Source: Chloroflexota bacterium (GTDB lineage: Bacteria; Chloroflexota; Limnocylindria; Limnocylindrales; CSP1-4). From it: a stretch of DNA of 17,244 nt. Under the pieces are notes generated by a model. That model was not told where the DNA came from. It worked only from the letters and a program-made list of their open reading frames with translations, and ran no database searches. Both the position numbers and the translations under genes were made by a program. The stretch's first letter is position 1. The number at the start of each line of letters is the position of its first letter. This document shows, in pieces, positions 1 through 6,351 of this stretch. Location: NCBI GenBank assembly GCA_021802185.1, contig JAKAAV010000005.1, positions 1 through 17,244 on the forward strand, given 5' to 3'.

Positions 1-396
1 AAGGGGACGATCGTCGTGGGTGCGGTCAGCTTTCCGGAGAACCAGCTGCTGGCCGAGCTGTACGCGCAGGAGCTCCAGGCGAACGGGTACTCGGTGACCC
101 GCAAGTTCGGGCTCGCGAGCCGCGAGGTGCTGCAGCCCGCGATGCAGTCGGGCCAGGTCGACCTGGCGCCCGAGTACATGGCCTCGCTGACGGAGTACCT
201 GGACAAGGGCGCCGGGAAGGCGACCACCGACCCCGCGAAGACGGCCAAGGTGCTGCAGGCGTACCTCACGCCGAAGGGCGAGACGGTCCTCAACTACGCG
301 CCGGCGACCGACGAGAACGGGTTCGTGGTCACGAAGGCGACCGCGGACCAGTACCACCTGGTGAACATCAGCGACCTGGCGAAGCCGGCCAGTTGA
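1..396 (+). CDS. Truncated osmoprotectant (glycine betaine/choline) ABC substrate-binding protein, 5' end outside window
   Basis: The reading frame is open from base 1, so the start lies upstream. The 131 visible residues resemble the N-terminal half of the OpuAC/ProX-type binding domain. They show a first strand IVVGAVSFPENQLLAELYAQ, then YSVTRKFGLASREVLQPAM, then SGQVDLAPEYMASL, and end with NISDLAKPAS. In the family these proteins bind quaternary amines outside the membrane and hand them to an ABC permease. Family members continue for about 130 more residues after the 'SDLAK' point, with a GGPPEC-like segment and the second half of the ligand site. Here a TGA stop follows directly. None of the three forward frames between 397 and 715 restores a recognisable continuation. 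The gene is therefore probably a 3'-truncated remnant or an unusually short variant. Family assignment is fairly sure; functionality is doubtful. Confidence 0.75.
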   Translation, partial: KGTIVVGAVSFPENQLLAELYAQELQANGYSVTRKFGLASREVLQPAMQSGQVDLAPEYMASLTEYLDKGAGKATTDPAKTAKVLQAYLTPKGETVLNYAPATDENGFVVTKATADQYHLVNISDLAKPAS

Positions 397-715
397 CGGG
401 TCGGGCGAGGGGCCATTCTCACGTCCCTCGACCGCTCCGGATCCCGCGGCGTGCCGCTCCCGCGCCGCGGGCACGCGGCCTCGAACGGCGCGCAGCGTCC
501 CGGCGACGCGCGTGCGGCCGGTCGCACGGATGCGGGTCGCCTCAGCGAGCATGCGGCCGGGTCGCAAGGTCGCGATGCGCGCGCGACACGGGCGCGCTCG
601 CCCGCACGTGACATGCTGCCCGCAACATTGCGACGCACTCGGCGTGCACGTCGCAGTTCTCGAACCGGTTCCGGTGCCGCCGTCGACGGCGCCCGGCTCC
701 CACTCGGAGGTTTCG
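397..715. other. Non-coding spacer before the F420 gene block
   Basis: No convincing gene is seen in these 319 bases. Forward frames give only Arg/Ala-rich low-complexity peptides. A weak hairpin (CGAGGG at 406-411 with CCCTCG at 425-430, 13-base loop, no T-run) follows the truncated transporter gene and could be a poor terminator. A GTGACA (608-613) resembles a -35 box but has no good -10 at the right spacing. A better inverted repeat at 629-655 is listed separately. Confidence 0.5.
629..655. promoter_or_regulatory. Inverted repeat in the leader of the PPOX oxidoreductase gene
   Basis: TGCGACG (629-635) pairs exactly with CGTCGCA (649-655). An inner CAC (636-638) can pair with GTG (644-646). 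It sits 61 bases before the start codon at 716. It may be an operator or a leader hairpin. Only the symmetry is seen; the function is inferred. Confidence 0.3.
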
Positions 716-1144
716 ATGACCCGGCACACTGCCGTCCAGCCGCTCGCACCCGAGGTGCGCGAGTTTCTCGAGACGCCGGGCCTCATGGCCGTCGTCGCGT
801 CGCTCAACCCCGACGGCACGCCGCATCAGGCCGCGGCGTGGTACTTCCTCGAGGGCGACGGCATCGTGATCAACTCGAAGATCGGGCGCCGGTGGCCGTC
901 GAACCTGATGCGCGATCACCGAGCGAGCGTGATCGTGGTCGACGGGTACCGCTGGGTATCGGTGCGCGGCGAGGTCGAGGTCATCCGAGACGACGAGCGC
1001 GCCCACGCCGACATCGCTGCGCTCGCGCGCCGCTACCATCCTGACGACCCGATCACGGTGGAGGAGCAGGTCCGGCAGTTCGAGTCGGAGGAGCGCGTCA
1101 CGTTCGTCCTGCGGGGACGCGTCGCTGCCGACCTCGAGGAGTAG
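716..1144 (+). CDS. PPOX-class F420-dependent oxidoreductase (Rv1155-like split beta-barrel)
   Basis: This 142-residue protein has the layout of the pyridoxamine-phosphate-oxidase-like split beta-barrel family that binds F420 or a flavin. Residues 10-35 hold the opening helix and first strands (FLETPGLMAVVASLNPDGTPH), followed by AAWYFLEGDGIVINS, then IGRRWPSNLMRDHRASVIV and a central strand YRWVSVRGEVEVI. The Rv1155/TIGR03618-type members use reduced F420 to reduce small organic molecules; some family members bind heme or FMN instead. The ATG at 716 is chosen because CGGAGG (705-710) lies 5 bases upstream and the conserved domain begins right after it, although the frame is open further upstream. 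The next gene starts 3 bases after the stop, so the two are probably co-transcribed and translationally coupled. The position beside F420 biosynthesis genes supports F420 as cofactor. The substrate is unknown. Confidence 0.85.
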   Translation: MTRHTAVQPLAPEVREFLETPGLMAVVASLNPDGTPHQAAAWYFLEGDGIVINSKIGRRWPSNLMRDHRASVIVVDGYRWVSVRGEVEVIRDDERAHADIAALARRYHPDDPITVEEQVRQFESEERVTFVLRGRVAADLEE

Positions 1145-1147
1145 GCG

Positions 1148-2137
1148 ATGGTTCAGGCGAAGATCGGCTACGCGGCGATGATGGAGCAGTTCACGCCGCA
1201 CGACCTCGTCGACTGGTCAGTTGCGGCCGAGGCGGCGGGATTCGAGGGGGTCATGGCCGCCGACCACGTCCAGCCGTGGGTCCCGGCACAGGGCAACGCC
1301 GGCTTCGTGTGGGCGTTCATGGCGGCTGCGGCGGAGCACACGACGAGCGACATCGGGCCCGGCGTCACGTGCCCGTCGTTCCGGATGCACCCGGCCATCG
1401 TCGCGCAGGCCGCCGCAACGATGGCCGAGATGTACCCCGGCCGCTTCTGGCTCGGTCTCGGGTCGGGCGAGGCGCTCAACGAGCACATCGTGGCGCCGTA
1501 CTGGCCCGAGGTCGGCGAGCGGATCTCGCGGATGTTCGAGGCGCTCGAGATCATCCAGAAGCTGTTCACGGGCAAGGACGTCAAGCACCGCGGCGAGTTC
1601 TTCCGCATGGAGACGATGCGGCTCTGGACGATGCCGGAGACGCCGCCGCCGATCTACGTGGCGACCGCCGGGCCGCTGACCGCGGAGCGAACCGGCCGCC
1701 TGTGCGACGGAATCATCACGGTGGGTGCCGCCGACGAGAAGATCGACGCGGTGTTCGCGCGGTTCGAGAAGGGCGCCCGAGAGGCGGGCAAGGATCCGTC
1801 GACGATGCCGCGGATCCTGCAGCTGCACCTGTCGTGGGCGCGGACGCAGCCGGAGGCGGAGCAGAACGCTCTTCGCGAGTGGCCGAACGGCGGCATGAAG
1901 TTCTCGAAGCAGGACGTCCGCTCGCCGCAGACCTTCGCCCAGGTCGCCGAGCTCGTCCGCCTGGAGGACTTCCGCGGCCGGATGCTGATCTCCGACGACC
2001 TCGAGACGCACCGCCGCGAGATCCAGCGCTACCTCGACATGGGCTTCACGAAGATCTACCTGCACAACGTCGGCCGGAACCAGGCGGACTGGATCGAAGC
2101 GTTCGGTCGCGAGGTCCTGCCGAAGCTGACGGCATGA
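1148..2137 (+). CDS. F420-dependent glucose-6-phosphate dehydrogenase-family oxidoreductase (LLM class)
   Basis: This 329-residue TIM-barrel protein of the luciferase-like superfamily is close in pattern to mycobacterial Fgd1. It keeps the active-site pair His40 and Trp44 in ADHVQPW, and Glu108 in the GLGSGEALNE motif, matching the catalytic His40, Trp44 and Glu109 region of Fgd1. The family passes a hydride from the substrate to F420 in the cytoplasm and so supplies reduced F420. The Fgd1 sugar-phosphate ligands (Lys198, Lys259, Arg283) are not clearly matched. The stretch after ITVG reads AADEKIDAVF, and the later region reads MKFSKQDVRSPQ. Glucose-6-phosphate is therefore only one possible substrate; alcohol or lipid-oxidising relatives exist. 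The start ATG lies 3 bases after the preceding stop. The stop TGA overlaps an ATG (ATGA at 2134-2137) that opens a doubtful ORF. Family assignment is strong; substrate is open. Confidence 0.85.
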   Translation: MVQAKIGYAAMMEQFTPHDLVDWSVAAEAAGFEGVMAADHVQPWVPAQGNAGFVWAFMAAAAEHTTSDIGPGVTCPSFRMHPAIVAQAAATMAEMYPGRFWLGLGSGEALNEHIVAPYWPEVGERISRMFEALEIIQKLFTGKDVKHRGEFFRMETMRLWTMPETPPPIYVATAGPLTAERTGRLCDGIITVGAADEKIDAVFARFEKGAREAGKDPSTMPRILQLHLSWARTQPEAEQNALREWPNGGMKFSKQDVRSPQTFAQVAELVRLEDFRGRMLISDDLETHRREIQRYLDMGFTKIYLHNVGRNQADWIEAFGREVLPKLTA

Positions 2138-2413
2138 GTGCCACGGGGCGTCGCCGCGTCGCGTCGGCCTCCGGCTGGCGTCGCCGCGTCGCGTCGGCCT
2201 CCGGCTGCCGCCGCCCGATCTCGTTCGGCGACGCAGAGTGGCCGTCGGCGTCGGAGACGCCTCGGCCGGCCGCGCCACGCGACGCCCTGGGTCCGGGCGC
2301 TCCGGCTGACCCCGCGGGCTCGGGAGACGCCCCGCCGGACGCTGCCCGACGCCGCGCGGTCCGGGCACCTTCGGCTGACCGCCGGGGCCCCGCGGGAGTG
2401 ACGGTGTGACGGC
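2138..2413. other. Repeat-rich spacer upstream of cofD
   Basis: These 276 bases hold a 30-bp tandem repeat (2147-2206) and a second imperfect pair: GGTCCGGGCGCTCCGG-type at 2290-2311 and a diverged copy at 2358-2380. The nine bases CTCCGGCTG recur at 2169, 2199 and 2300. One ORF (ATG at 2134 to TGA at 2409, 91 codons) crosses the whole spacer. It encodes only Ala/Arg/Pro-rich low-complexity sequence with a decapeptide repeat and has lower third-position GC than its neighbours, so it is not called as a gene. No clear promoter or terminator is seen. Confidence 0.6.
2147..2206. repeat. Two perfect 30-bp tandem repeat copies
   Basis: Copies 2147-2176 and 2177-2206 are identical over 30 bases. 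Each begins GGCGTCGCCGCG and ends GGCCTCCGGCT. The period is a multiple of three, so an open frame reads through both as a repeated RRRVASASG-like peptide. The exact identity suggests a recent duplication by slippage. Confidence 0.9.
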
Positions 2414-3439
2414 ATGACGGACCGCGTGACGCGCGTGACCGTGCTCGCTGGCGGGGTCGGGGGCGCAAAGCTCGCCCACGGCGTGTCGATGCTGCCCGAC
2501 GTCGACCTGTCGGTCGTCGTCAACACCGGGGACGACCTCGAGCTCCACGGGCTGTCGATCTCCCCCGACGTCGACACGGTCCTGTACACGCTGGCCGGGC
2601 TCGCGAACGCCGAGACCGGCTGGGGGCTGCGCGACGAGACGTGGTCGGCGCACGAGATGCTCGGCCGGTATGGGGCGCCGACGTGGTTCCGGCTCGGCGA
2701 CCGGGACATCGCCACGCACCTCGTCCGCACCGTGCGCCTCGCGGCGGGGGCGACGCCGACGGACGTGACGCGCGAGCTCGCGGCGTCGCTCGGCGTGCGG
2801 TCGCGGATCCTGCCGATGGCCGACCGCCCCGTCCGGACCCGCGTCCGGACGAGCGATGGCTGGCTCGACCTGCAGACGTGGTTCGTCGGCAGGCGGCACG
2901 CGGACGACGCGCTCGAGATCCGCTTCGAGGGCGTGGAGGACGCGCGGCCGACCGCCGCGGTCCTGGAGGCCGTCGCGTCCGCGGACGTCGTCGCCTTCGC
3001 GCCGTCGAACCCGTTCATCAGCATCGGCACGATCCTCGCGCTGCCCGGGATGACGTCCGCCCTGCTCGACACCACGGCGCCGATCGTCGCCGTCAGCCCC
3101 ATCGTGGCCGGCGCGGCGATCAAGGGTCCCGCCGACCGCATGTTCGCGACGCTCGGCGGCGAGGCCAGCGCGCTCGGCGTCGCGCAGCACTACGCGACCC
3201 GCCACCCCGGACTTCTCGACGGCCTCGTGATCGATGCCGCCGACGAGGCGCAGGCGCCGGCGATCGAGCGACTCGGGTTCGTGGTGCTCGTGACGGCGAT
3301 CGTGATGCGCGACGAGGCCGACCGGCGCCGGCTCGCCGGCGAGATGCTGGCGTTCGCGCGGACGCTGCGGCCGGCGCACACCCTGCGGACCGCGCCGGCG
3401 ACGCAGGACCCGGGAACGATCGCCAGGGCGGGGACCTGA
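2414..3439 (+). CDS. cofD: 2-phospho-L-lactate / phosphoenolpyruvate transferase CofD (FbiA)
   Basis: This 341-residue enzyme joins the phosphoester side chain, activated by CofC, to the deazaflavin Fo, giving F420-0 (or dehydro-F420-0 when phosphoenolpyruvate is used). The diagnostic motifs are in order. VLAGGVGGAKL lies at residues 10-20. NTGDD lies at 37-41 and GLSISPDVDTVLYTLAG follows from 46. SNPFISIGTIL lies near residue 197 and AVSPIVAGAAIKGPADRM near 222. The length is typical of the family. The ATG at 2414 places the first strand immediately at the N-terminus; its Shine-Dalgarno signal is weak. It belongs to the same plus-strand run as cofC and cofE, separated from cofC by an LLM oxidoreductase gene. 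Which three-carbon donor is used (phospholactate, phosphoenolpyruvate or phosphoglycerate) cannot be told from the motifs. Confidence 0.95.
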   Translation: MTDRVTRVTVLAGGVGGAKLAHGVSMLPDVDLSVVVNTGDDLELHGLSISPDVDTVLYTLAGLANAETGWGLRDETWSAHEMLGRYGAPTWFRLGDRDIATHLVRTVRLAAGATPTDVTRELAASLGVRSRILPMADRPVRTRVRTSDGWLDLQTWFVGRRHADDALEIRFEGVEDARPTAAVLEAVASADVVAFAPSNPFISIGTILALPGMTSALLDTTAPIVAVSPIVAGAAIKGPADRMFATLGGEASALGVAQHYATRHPGLLDGLVIDAADEAQAPAIERLGFVVLVTAIVMRDEADRRRLAGEMLAFARTLRPAHTLRTAPATQDPGTIARAGT

Positions 3440-3503
3440 GGCCGCGGGCGCGCGAGCACGTGGTCGCGCGGGGAACAGCTGCCACACAAAGGGGGTTTCA
3501 CGC

Positions 3504-4358
3504 ATGCGCATCGGAATCGGGCTGCCGACGGTGCTGCCTTCCGTGCCGGGCTCGGCCGTGCTCGAGTGGGCTCGGCGGGCGGAGAACCGCGGCTTCAGCA
3601 CGCTCGGGGTCATCGACCGCGTCGCGTACCACACGTATTCGCCGCTCATCGCGCTCGCCGCCGCGGCAGGTGTGACCGGCACGATCGGGCTCATGACCGA
3701 CGTCCTGCTCGGACCCACGCGGAACCCGGTCCTCCTGGCGAAGGAGGCCGCGAGCCTCGCGCAGGTGTCCGGCGGGCGGTTCACGCTCGGCCTCGGTGTC
3801 GGCGCGCGGCCCGACGACTACGCCGTCGTCGGACGCGACTTCCACACGCGCGGCCGCGACTGGGATCGGGCGCTCGAAGTCATGGACGCGGTCTGGCGCG
3901 ACGAGGCGCCGCAGGGCACGGTCCGGCCGGCCGCCCCGATCGTCGACGGACACGGACGGCCGCGGATCCTCATCGGTGGCTCGTCCGACGCGTCGATCAG
4001 GCGGACGGTGCGGTGGGGCGATGGCTGGACCGCAAGCTCGACCGTCGGCGCGTCGCTCGGGTCGCTCGTGCAGCGCGTACGACAGGCGTGGCGAGACGCC
4101 GGCCGCGAGGGCGCCCCCTGGATCTCAGTGCTGACGTACTTCGCGATCGGCGACGATCCGCGGTCAACGGAGTTCCTCGCCGACTATTACGGCCCCGAGC
4201 GCGGGCCGGCCATGGCGGAGGCCCTGCCGACGACGCCGGACGAGCTCCGGGCGATGGTGCACCGGCTGGAGGACGCGGGCGCGGACGAGATGGTGACGTT
4301 CCCGACGCTCTCCGGGATCGACCAGGTCGATCGCCTCGCAGACGTGCTGCTGCGCTGA
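3504..4358 (+). CDS. LLM-class flavin/F420-dependent oxidoreductase
   Basis: This 284-residue luciferase-like TIM-barrel protein lies between cofD and cofC. It begins with the class hallmark MRIGIGLPTV. It then shows WARRAENRGFSTLGVIDR, the conserved barrel segment LAKEAASLAQVSGGRFTLGLGVG, and the later strand PRILIGGSSDASIRR followed by GDGWTAS. These match the core of the LLM class, whose members use F420 or FMN for hydride transfer. A strong AAAGGGGG (3488-3495) lies 8 bases before the ATG and fixes the start. The usual second-strand DH pair is replaced by ID-RVAYHTYSP, so the active site differs from Fgd1-like members. Position in an F420 locus argues for F420 as cofactor. The substrate is unknown; a role in cofactor maturation is possible but not shown. 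Confidence 0.8.
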   Translation: MRIGIGLPTVLPSVPGSAVLEWARRAENRGFSTLGVIDRVAYHTYSPLIALAAAAGVTGTIGLMTDVLLGPTRNPVLLAKEAASLAQVSGGRFTLGLGVGARPDDYAVVGRDFHTRGRDWDRALEVMDAVWRDEAPQGTVRPAAPIVDGHGRPRILIGGSSDASIRRTVRWGDGWTASSTVGASLGSLVQRVRQAWRDAGREGAPWISVLTYFAIGDDPRSTEFLADYYGPERGPAMAEALPTTPDELRAMVHRLEDAGADEMVTFPTLSGIDQVDRLADVLLR

Positions 4359-4629
4359 CGGCCGCTCCGGCTGGCATGCTGTCGTGCCGCCCGCGTGCGC
4401 CCGCGCCGACCGGCGTGCTGCCGCGCCCGCCAGCGTGCGGCCACGCCGTGCCGGGCATCGCGCCACGGGCATCGAGCGGCGACGCATTGCCGCGCCCGCC
4501 CGCTCGCCGCGGGCTCTACGATGTCGCGTGTCGCCGGCGGGTGCCGGCCTCACGGCGGCCGCGGCCACTCGGCTCGCGGCGCGAGGATCGTCGTCCCGTG
4601 ACCATGACGGTCAGGGAGAGGAGGACGGC
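4359..4629. other. GC-rich spacer upstream of cofC
   Basis: These 271 bases carry no convincing gene. Open frames encode only Arg/Ala/Pro-rich sequence. Two imperfect copies of a roughly 39-base unit (GGCATGCTG at 4373 and GGCGTGCTG at 4412) stand in tandem. The nonamer CTCCGGCTG found in the cofD upstream spacer recurs at 4366. TACGAT (4517-4522) fits a -10 box, but no -35 is recognisable. A nine-codon ORF (ATG 4604 to TGA 4633) ends inside the cofC start codon and spans the cofC Shine-Dalgarno. Confidence 0.5.
4373..4451. repeat. Imperfect ~39-bp tandem repeat
   Basis: The units beginning GGCATGCTGTCGTGCC (4373) and GGCGTGCTGCCGCGCC (4412) align over about 39-40 bases with roughly three quarters of positions identical by eye. 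A one-base gap is needed. Confidence 0.5.
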
Positions 4630-5328
4630 GTGAGCACGGGCGGTCAGGCTGACCTGTCGCGACTCCACGTCGTCGTGCCGCTTCGGACGCTCGAGGGCGG
4701 GAAGACGCGACTGGGCGCCGCACTCGATGCGGAGGAGCGCGAGGAGCTGATCGTCGGGATGCTCCGCCACGTCCTCGGCGTCGTCCGCGCCTGGGGGCGC
4801 GCCGCGGACGTGGTCGTCGTCAGTCCCGATCCGACCCTCCTCGGCATCGCCGCCGCCGCGGGCGCGCGCACCCTGCGACAGCGGAGCGGGACCCTGAACG
4901 ACGGCCTGCGCCTCGCGATCGAGGACGTGATCGCGGGAGACGCGACGGCCGTGCTGATCATCCCCGGCGACCTGCCGCTCGTCGGGCCGCACGCCCTCGA
5001 GCGATTCTGCGACGCGGCCGATGCCGCGCTCGCGGCCGGCCGCGGGAGGCCCCTCGTCGCGATCGCACCGGCCGACGCGCGGACCGGGACGAACGGGCTC
5101 CTCCTGTCGCCGCCCGACGTCATCGAGCCGGCCTTCGGTCCCGACAGCCTGCGTGCCCACCTCGAGGCCGCCCGGATGGCCGGCGCCACCGTGCAGGTCG
5201 TCGACGAGGAGCTCCTCGCGTTCGACCTCGACACGCCCGGCGACGTCGAACGGCTCGATCCCGACCGTCTCGCGGAGCTGCAGGCGATGGGAGCATCGGT
5301 CGACGCGACCGGGGCGAGCGCGCAGTGA
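4630..5328 (+). CDS. cofC: 2-phospho-L-lactate / phosphoenolpyruvate guanylyltransferase CofC (FbiD)
   Basis: This 232-residue nucleotidyltransferase activates the three-carbon phosphate with GTP, making the donor that CofD transfers to Fo. It has the family layout. VVVPLRTLEGGKTRLG (14-29) is the nucleotide-binding opening, with Lys25 and Arg27. GTLNDGLRLAIED follows, then IIPGDLPLVGP with the metal-binding aspartate. TGTNGLLLSPPDVIEPAFG comes next, and the closing motif is FDLDTPGDVERL. The usual opening reads AKSRL; here it is GGKTRL. GTG at 4630 is preferred because a perfect AGGAGG (4619-4624) lies 5 bases upstream, although the frame stays open back to 4384 with low-complexity sequence. 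The stop is followed 55 bases later by the cofE start, with an 8-bp hairpin between. Confidence 0.92.
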   Translation: MSTGGQADLSRLHVVVPLRTLEGGKTRLGAALDAEEREELIVGMLRHVLGVVRAWGRAADVVVVSPDPTLLGIAAAAGARTLRQRSGTLNDGLRLAIEDVIAGDATAVLIIPGDLPLVGPHALERFCDAADAALAAGRGRPLVAIAPADARTGTNGLLLSPPDVIEPAFGPDSLRAHLEAARMAGATVQVVDEELLAFDLDTPGDVERLDPDRLAELQAMGASVDATGASAQ

Positions 5329-5340
5329 CCGTGTGCCAGA

Positions 5341-5361
5341 CGGCCGGGCCGGACCCGGCCG
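5341..5361. other. GC hairpin between cofC and cofE
   Basis: CGGCCGGG (5341-5348) pairs exactly with CCCGGCCG (5354-5361) around a 5-base loop. There is no following T-run, so it is more likely an intercistronic mRNA structure than a terminator. It would lie inside the coding frame if cofE began at GTG 5333 instead of 5384. Confidence 0.45.
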
Positions 5362-5383
5362 GCGCGACTCGGTCAGGCGTACG

Positions 5384-6271
5384 GTGAGCACGTCCCCGGC
5401 TGCCGAGCCCGATCCGGTCGAACCTTCGCCGACCACGCCCGCGCGTCCCGCGGCGCAACCGGCTGGCGGTCCGCCTCCCGGCGCCGCCCCCGCGCCGGCA
5501 ACCGGCCGCCTCCTGGCAATCCCGCTCCCACCCCTGCCGGACGTCCGGCCCGGCGACGACCTCGCGGCGCTCATCGCCGACGCCGTGGGAGCGGGGGCCG
5601 CCCTGGACCCCGAACTGGCACTGCGCCCCGGCGACGTGCTCGTCGTGACGCAGAAGGTGGTGTCGAAGGCCGAGGGGCGGATCGTCGACCTGCGGACGGT
5701 CGAGCCGCGCCCCGAGGCGGTGGCGTTCGCCACGCGCTGGAACCGCGACCCGCGGCAGGTCGAGGTCGTGCTCCGCGAGTCGGCTAGCGTCGTCCGGATG
5801 GAGCGTGGCGTGATCGTGTCGCGGACCCGCCAGGGGTACGTGTGCGCGAACGCGGGCGTCGACGCGTCCAACACCGACGCCGAGGACCTCGTGACGCTGC
5901 TCCCCGAGGATGCCGACGCGTCGGCCCGCCGGATCCGGGAGCGACTCGCCGAGCTGCTCGGCATCGACGTCGCCATCGCCGTCGCGGACTCGTTCGGCCG
6001 TCCCTGGCGCTGGGGGATCACCGACGTCGCGCTCGGGGTCGCCGGCTTCGCGCCGCTGGCCGACTTCCGGGGCCTCACCGACACGACGGGCCGGGAACTT
6101 CATGCCACCGTCGTCGCCGTCGCGGACGAGATCTGTTCGGCGGCCGAGCTCGCGTCCGGAAAGACGTCGCGCCAGCCGGTGGTGCTCGTGCGGGGAGCGC
6201 CGCTCCCGTCGGGGGACGGCTCGATCGCGCGGGACGTCGTGATGCCCGAGGCGTTCGACCTGTTCGCCTGA
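5384..6271 (+). CDS. cofE: Coenzyme F420-0:L-glutamate ligase CofE, single-domain
   Basis: This 295-residue enzyme adds gamma-linked glutamates to F420-0 using GTP. Recognisable CofE motifs are present in order: PGDVLVVTQKVVSKAEGR (about 84-101), VVLRESASVVRMERG, GYVCANAGVDASN, LPEDADASARRIRERL, ADSFGRPWRWGITDVALG, and GFAPLADFRGLTDTTGREL with the SGKTSRQP segment near the end. Archaeal CofE is about 250 residues. The extra length is a Pro/Ala-rich N-terminal tail of about 42 residues, with no internal ATG or GTG that would remove it. The C-terminal nitroreductase domain of mycobacterial FbiB is absent: the protein ends right after the ligase fold. GTG 5384 has only a weak Shine-Dalgarno. GTG 5333, five bases after the cofC stop, is an in-frame alternative adding 17 residues. 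Confidence 0.93.
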   Translation: MSTSPAAEPDPVEPSPTTPARPAAQPAGGPPPGAAPAPATGRLLAIPLPPLPDVRPGDDLAALIADAVGAGAALDPELALRPGDVLVVTQKVVSKAEGRIVDLRTVEPRPEAVAFATRWNRDPRQVEVVLRESASVVRMERGVIVSRTRQGYVCANAGVDASNTDAEDLVTLLPEDADASARRIRERLAELLGIDVAIAVADSFGRPWRWGITDVALGVAGFAPLADFRGLTDTTGRELHATVVAVADEICSAAELASGKTSRQPVVLVRGAPLPSGDGSIARDVVMPEAFDLFA

Positions 6272-6287
6272 CCGCGGCCTCCCGCGG
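6272..6287. other. Hairpin directly after the cofE stop
   Basis: CCGCGG (6272-6277) and CCGCGG (6282-6287) can pair around CCTC immediately after the TGA. No T-run follows. It may be a weak terminator or an mRNA 3' structure. Confidence 0.35.
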
Positions 6288-6351
6288 CGGCGCCACGACC
6301 CCCGGGCCGGCCAGGGGCCTGCCGATTCGGCGTCCGCGGTACGCTCCGGTC

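Noticed and set aside
393..611. ORF directly after the truncated transporter gene as the missing second half
   Set aside because: The translation is Arg-rich and shows none of the OpuAC second-half motifs.
2147..2206. CRISPR-like repeat
   Set aside because: There are only two directly adjacent copies with no spacers between them and no cas genes in the window.
1217..3784. Very long minus-strand ORF of 855 codons opposite the Fgd-like and cofD genes
   Set aside because: It is antisense to two well-supported genes. Its translation is Arg/Pro/Ala/Asp-rich without domain motifs, as expected from the complement of GC-rich codons.
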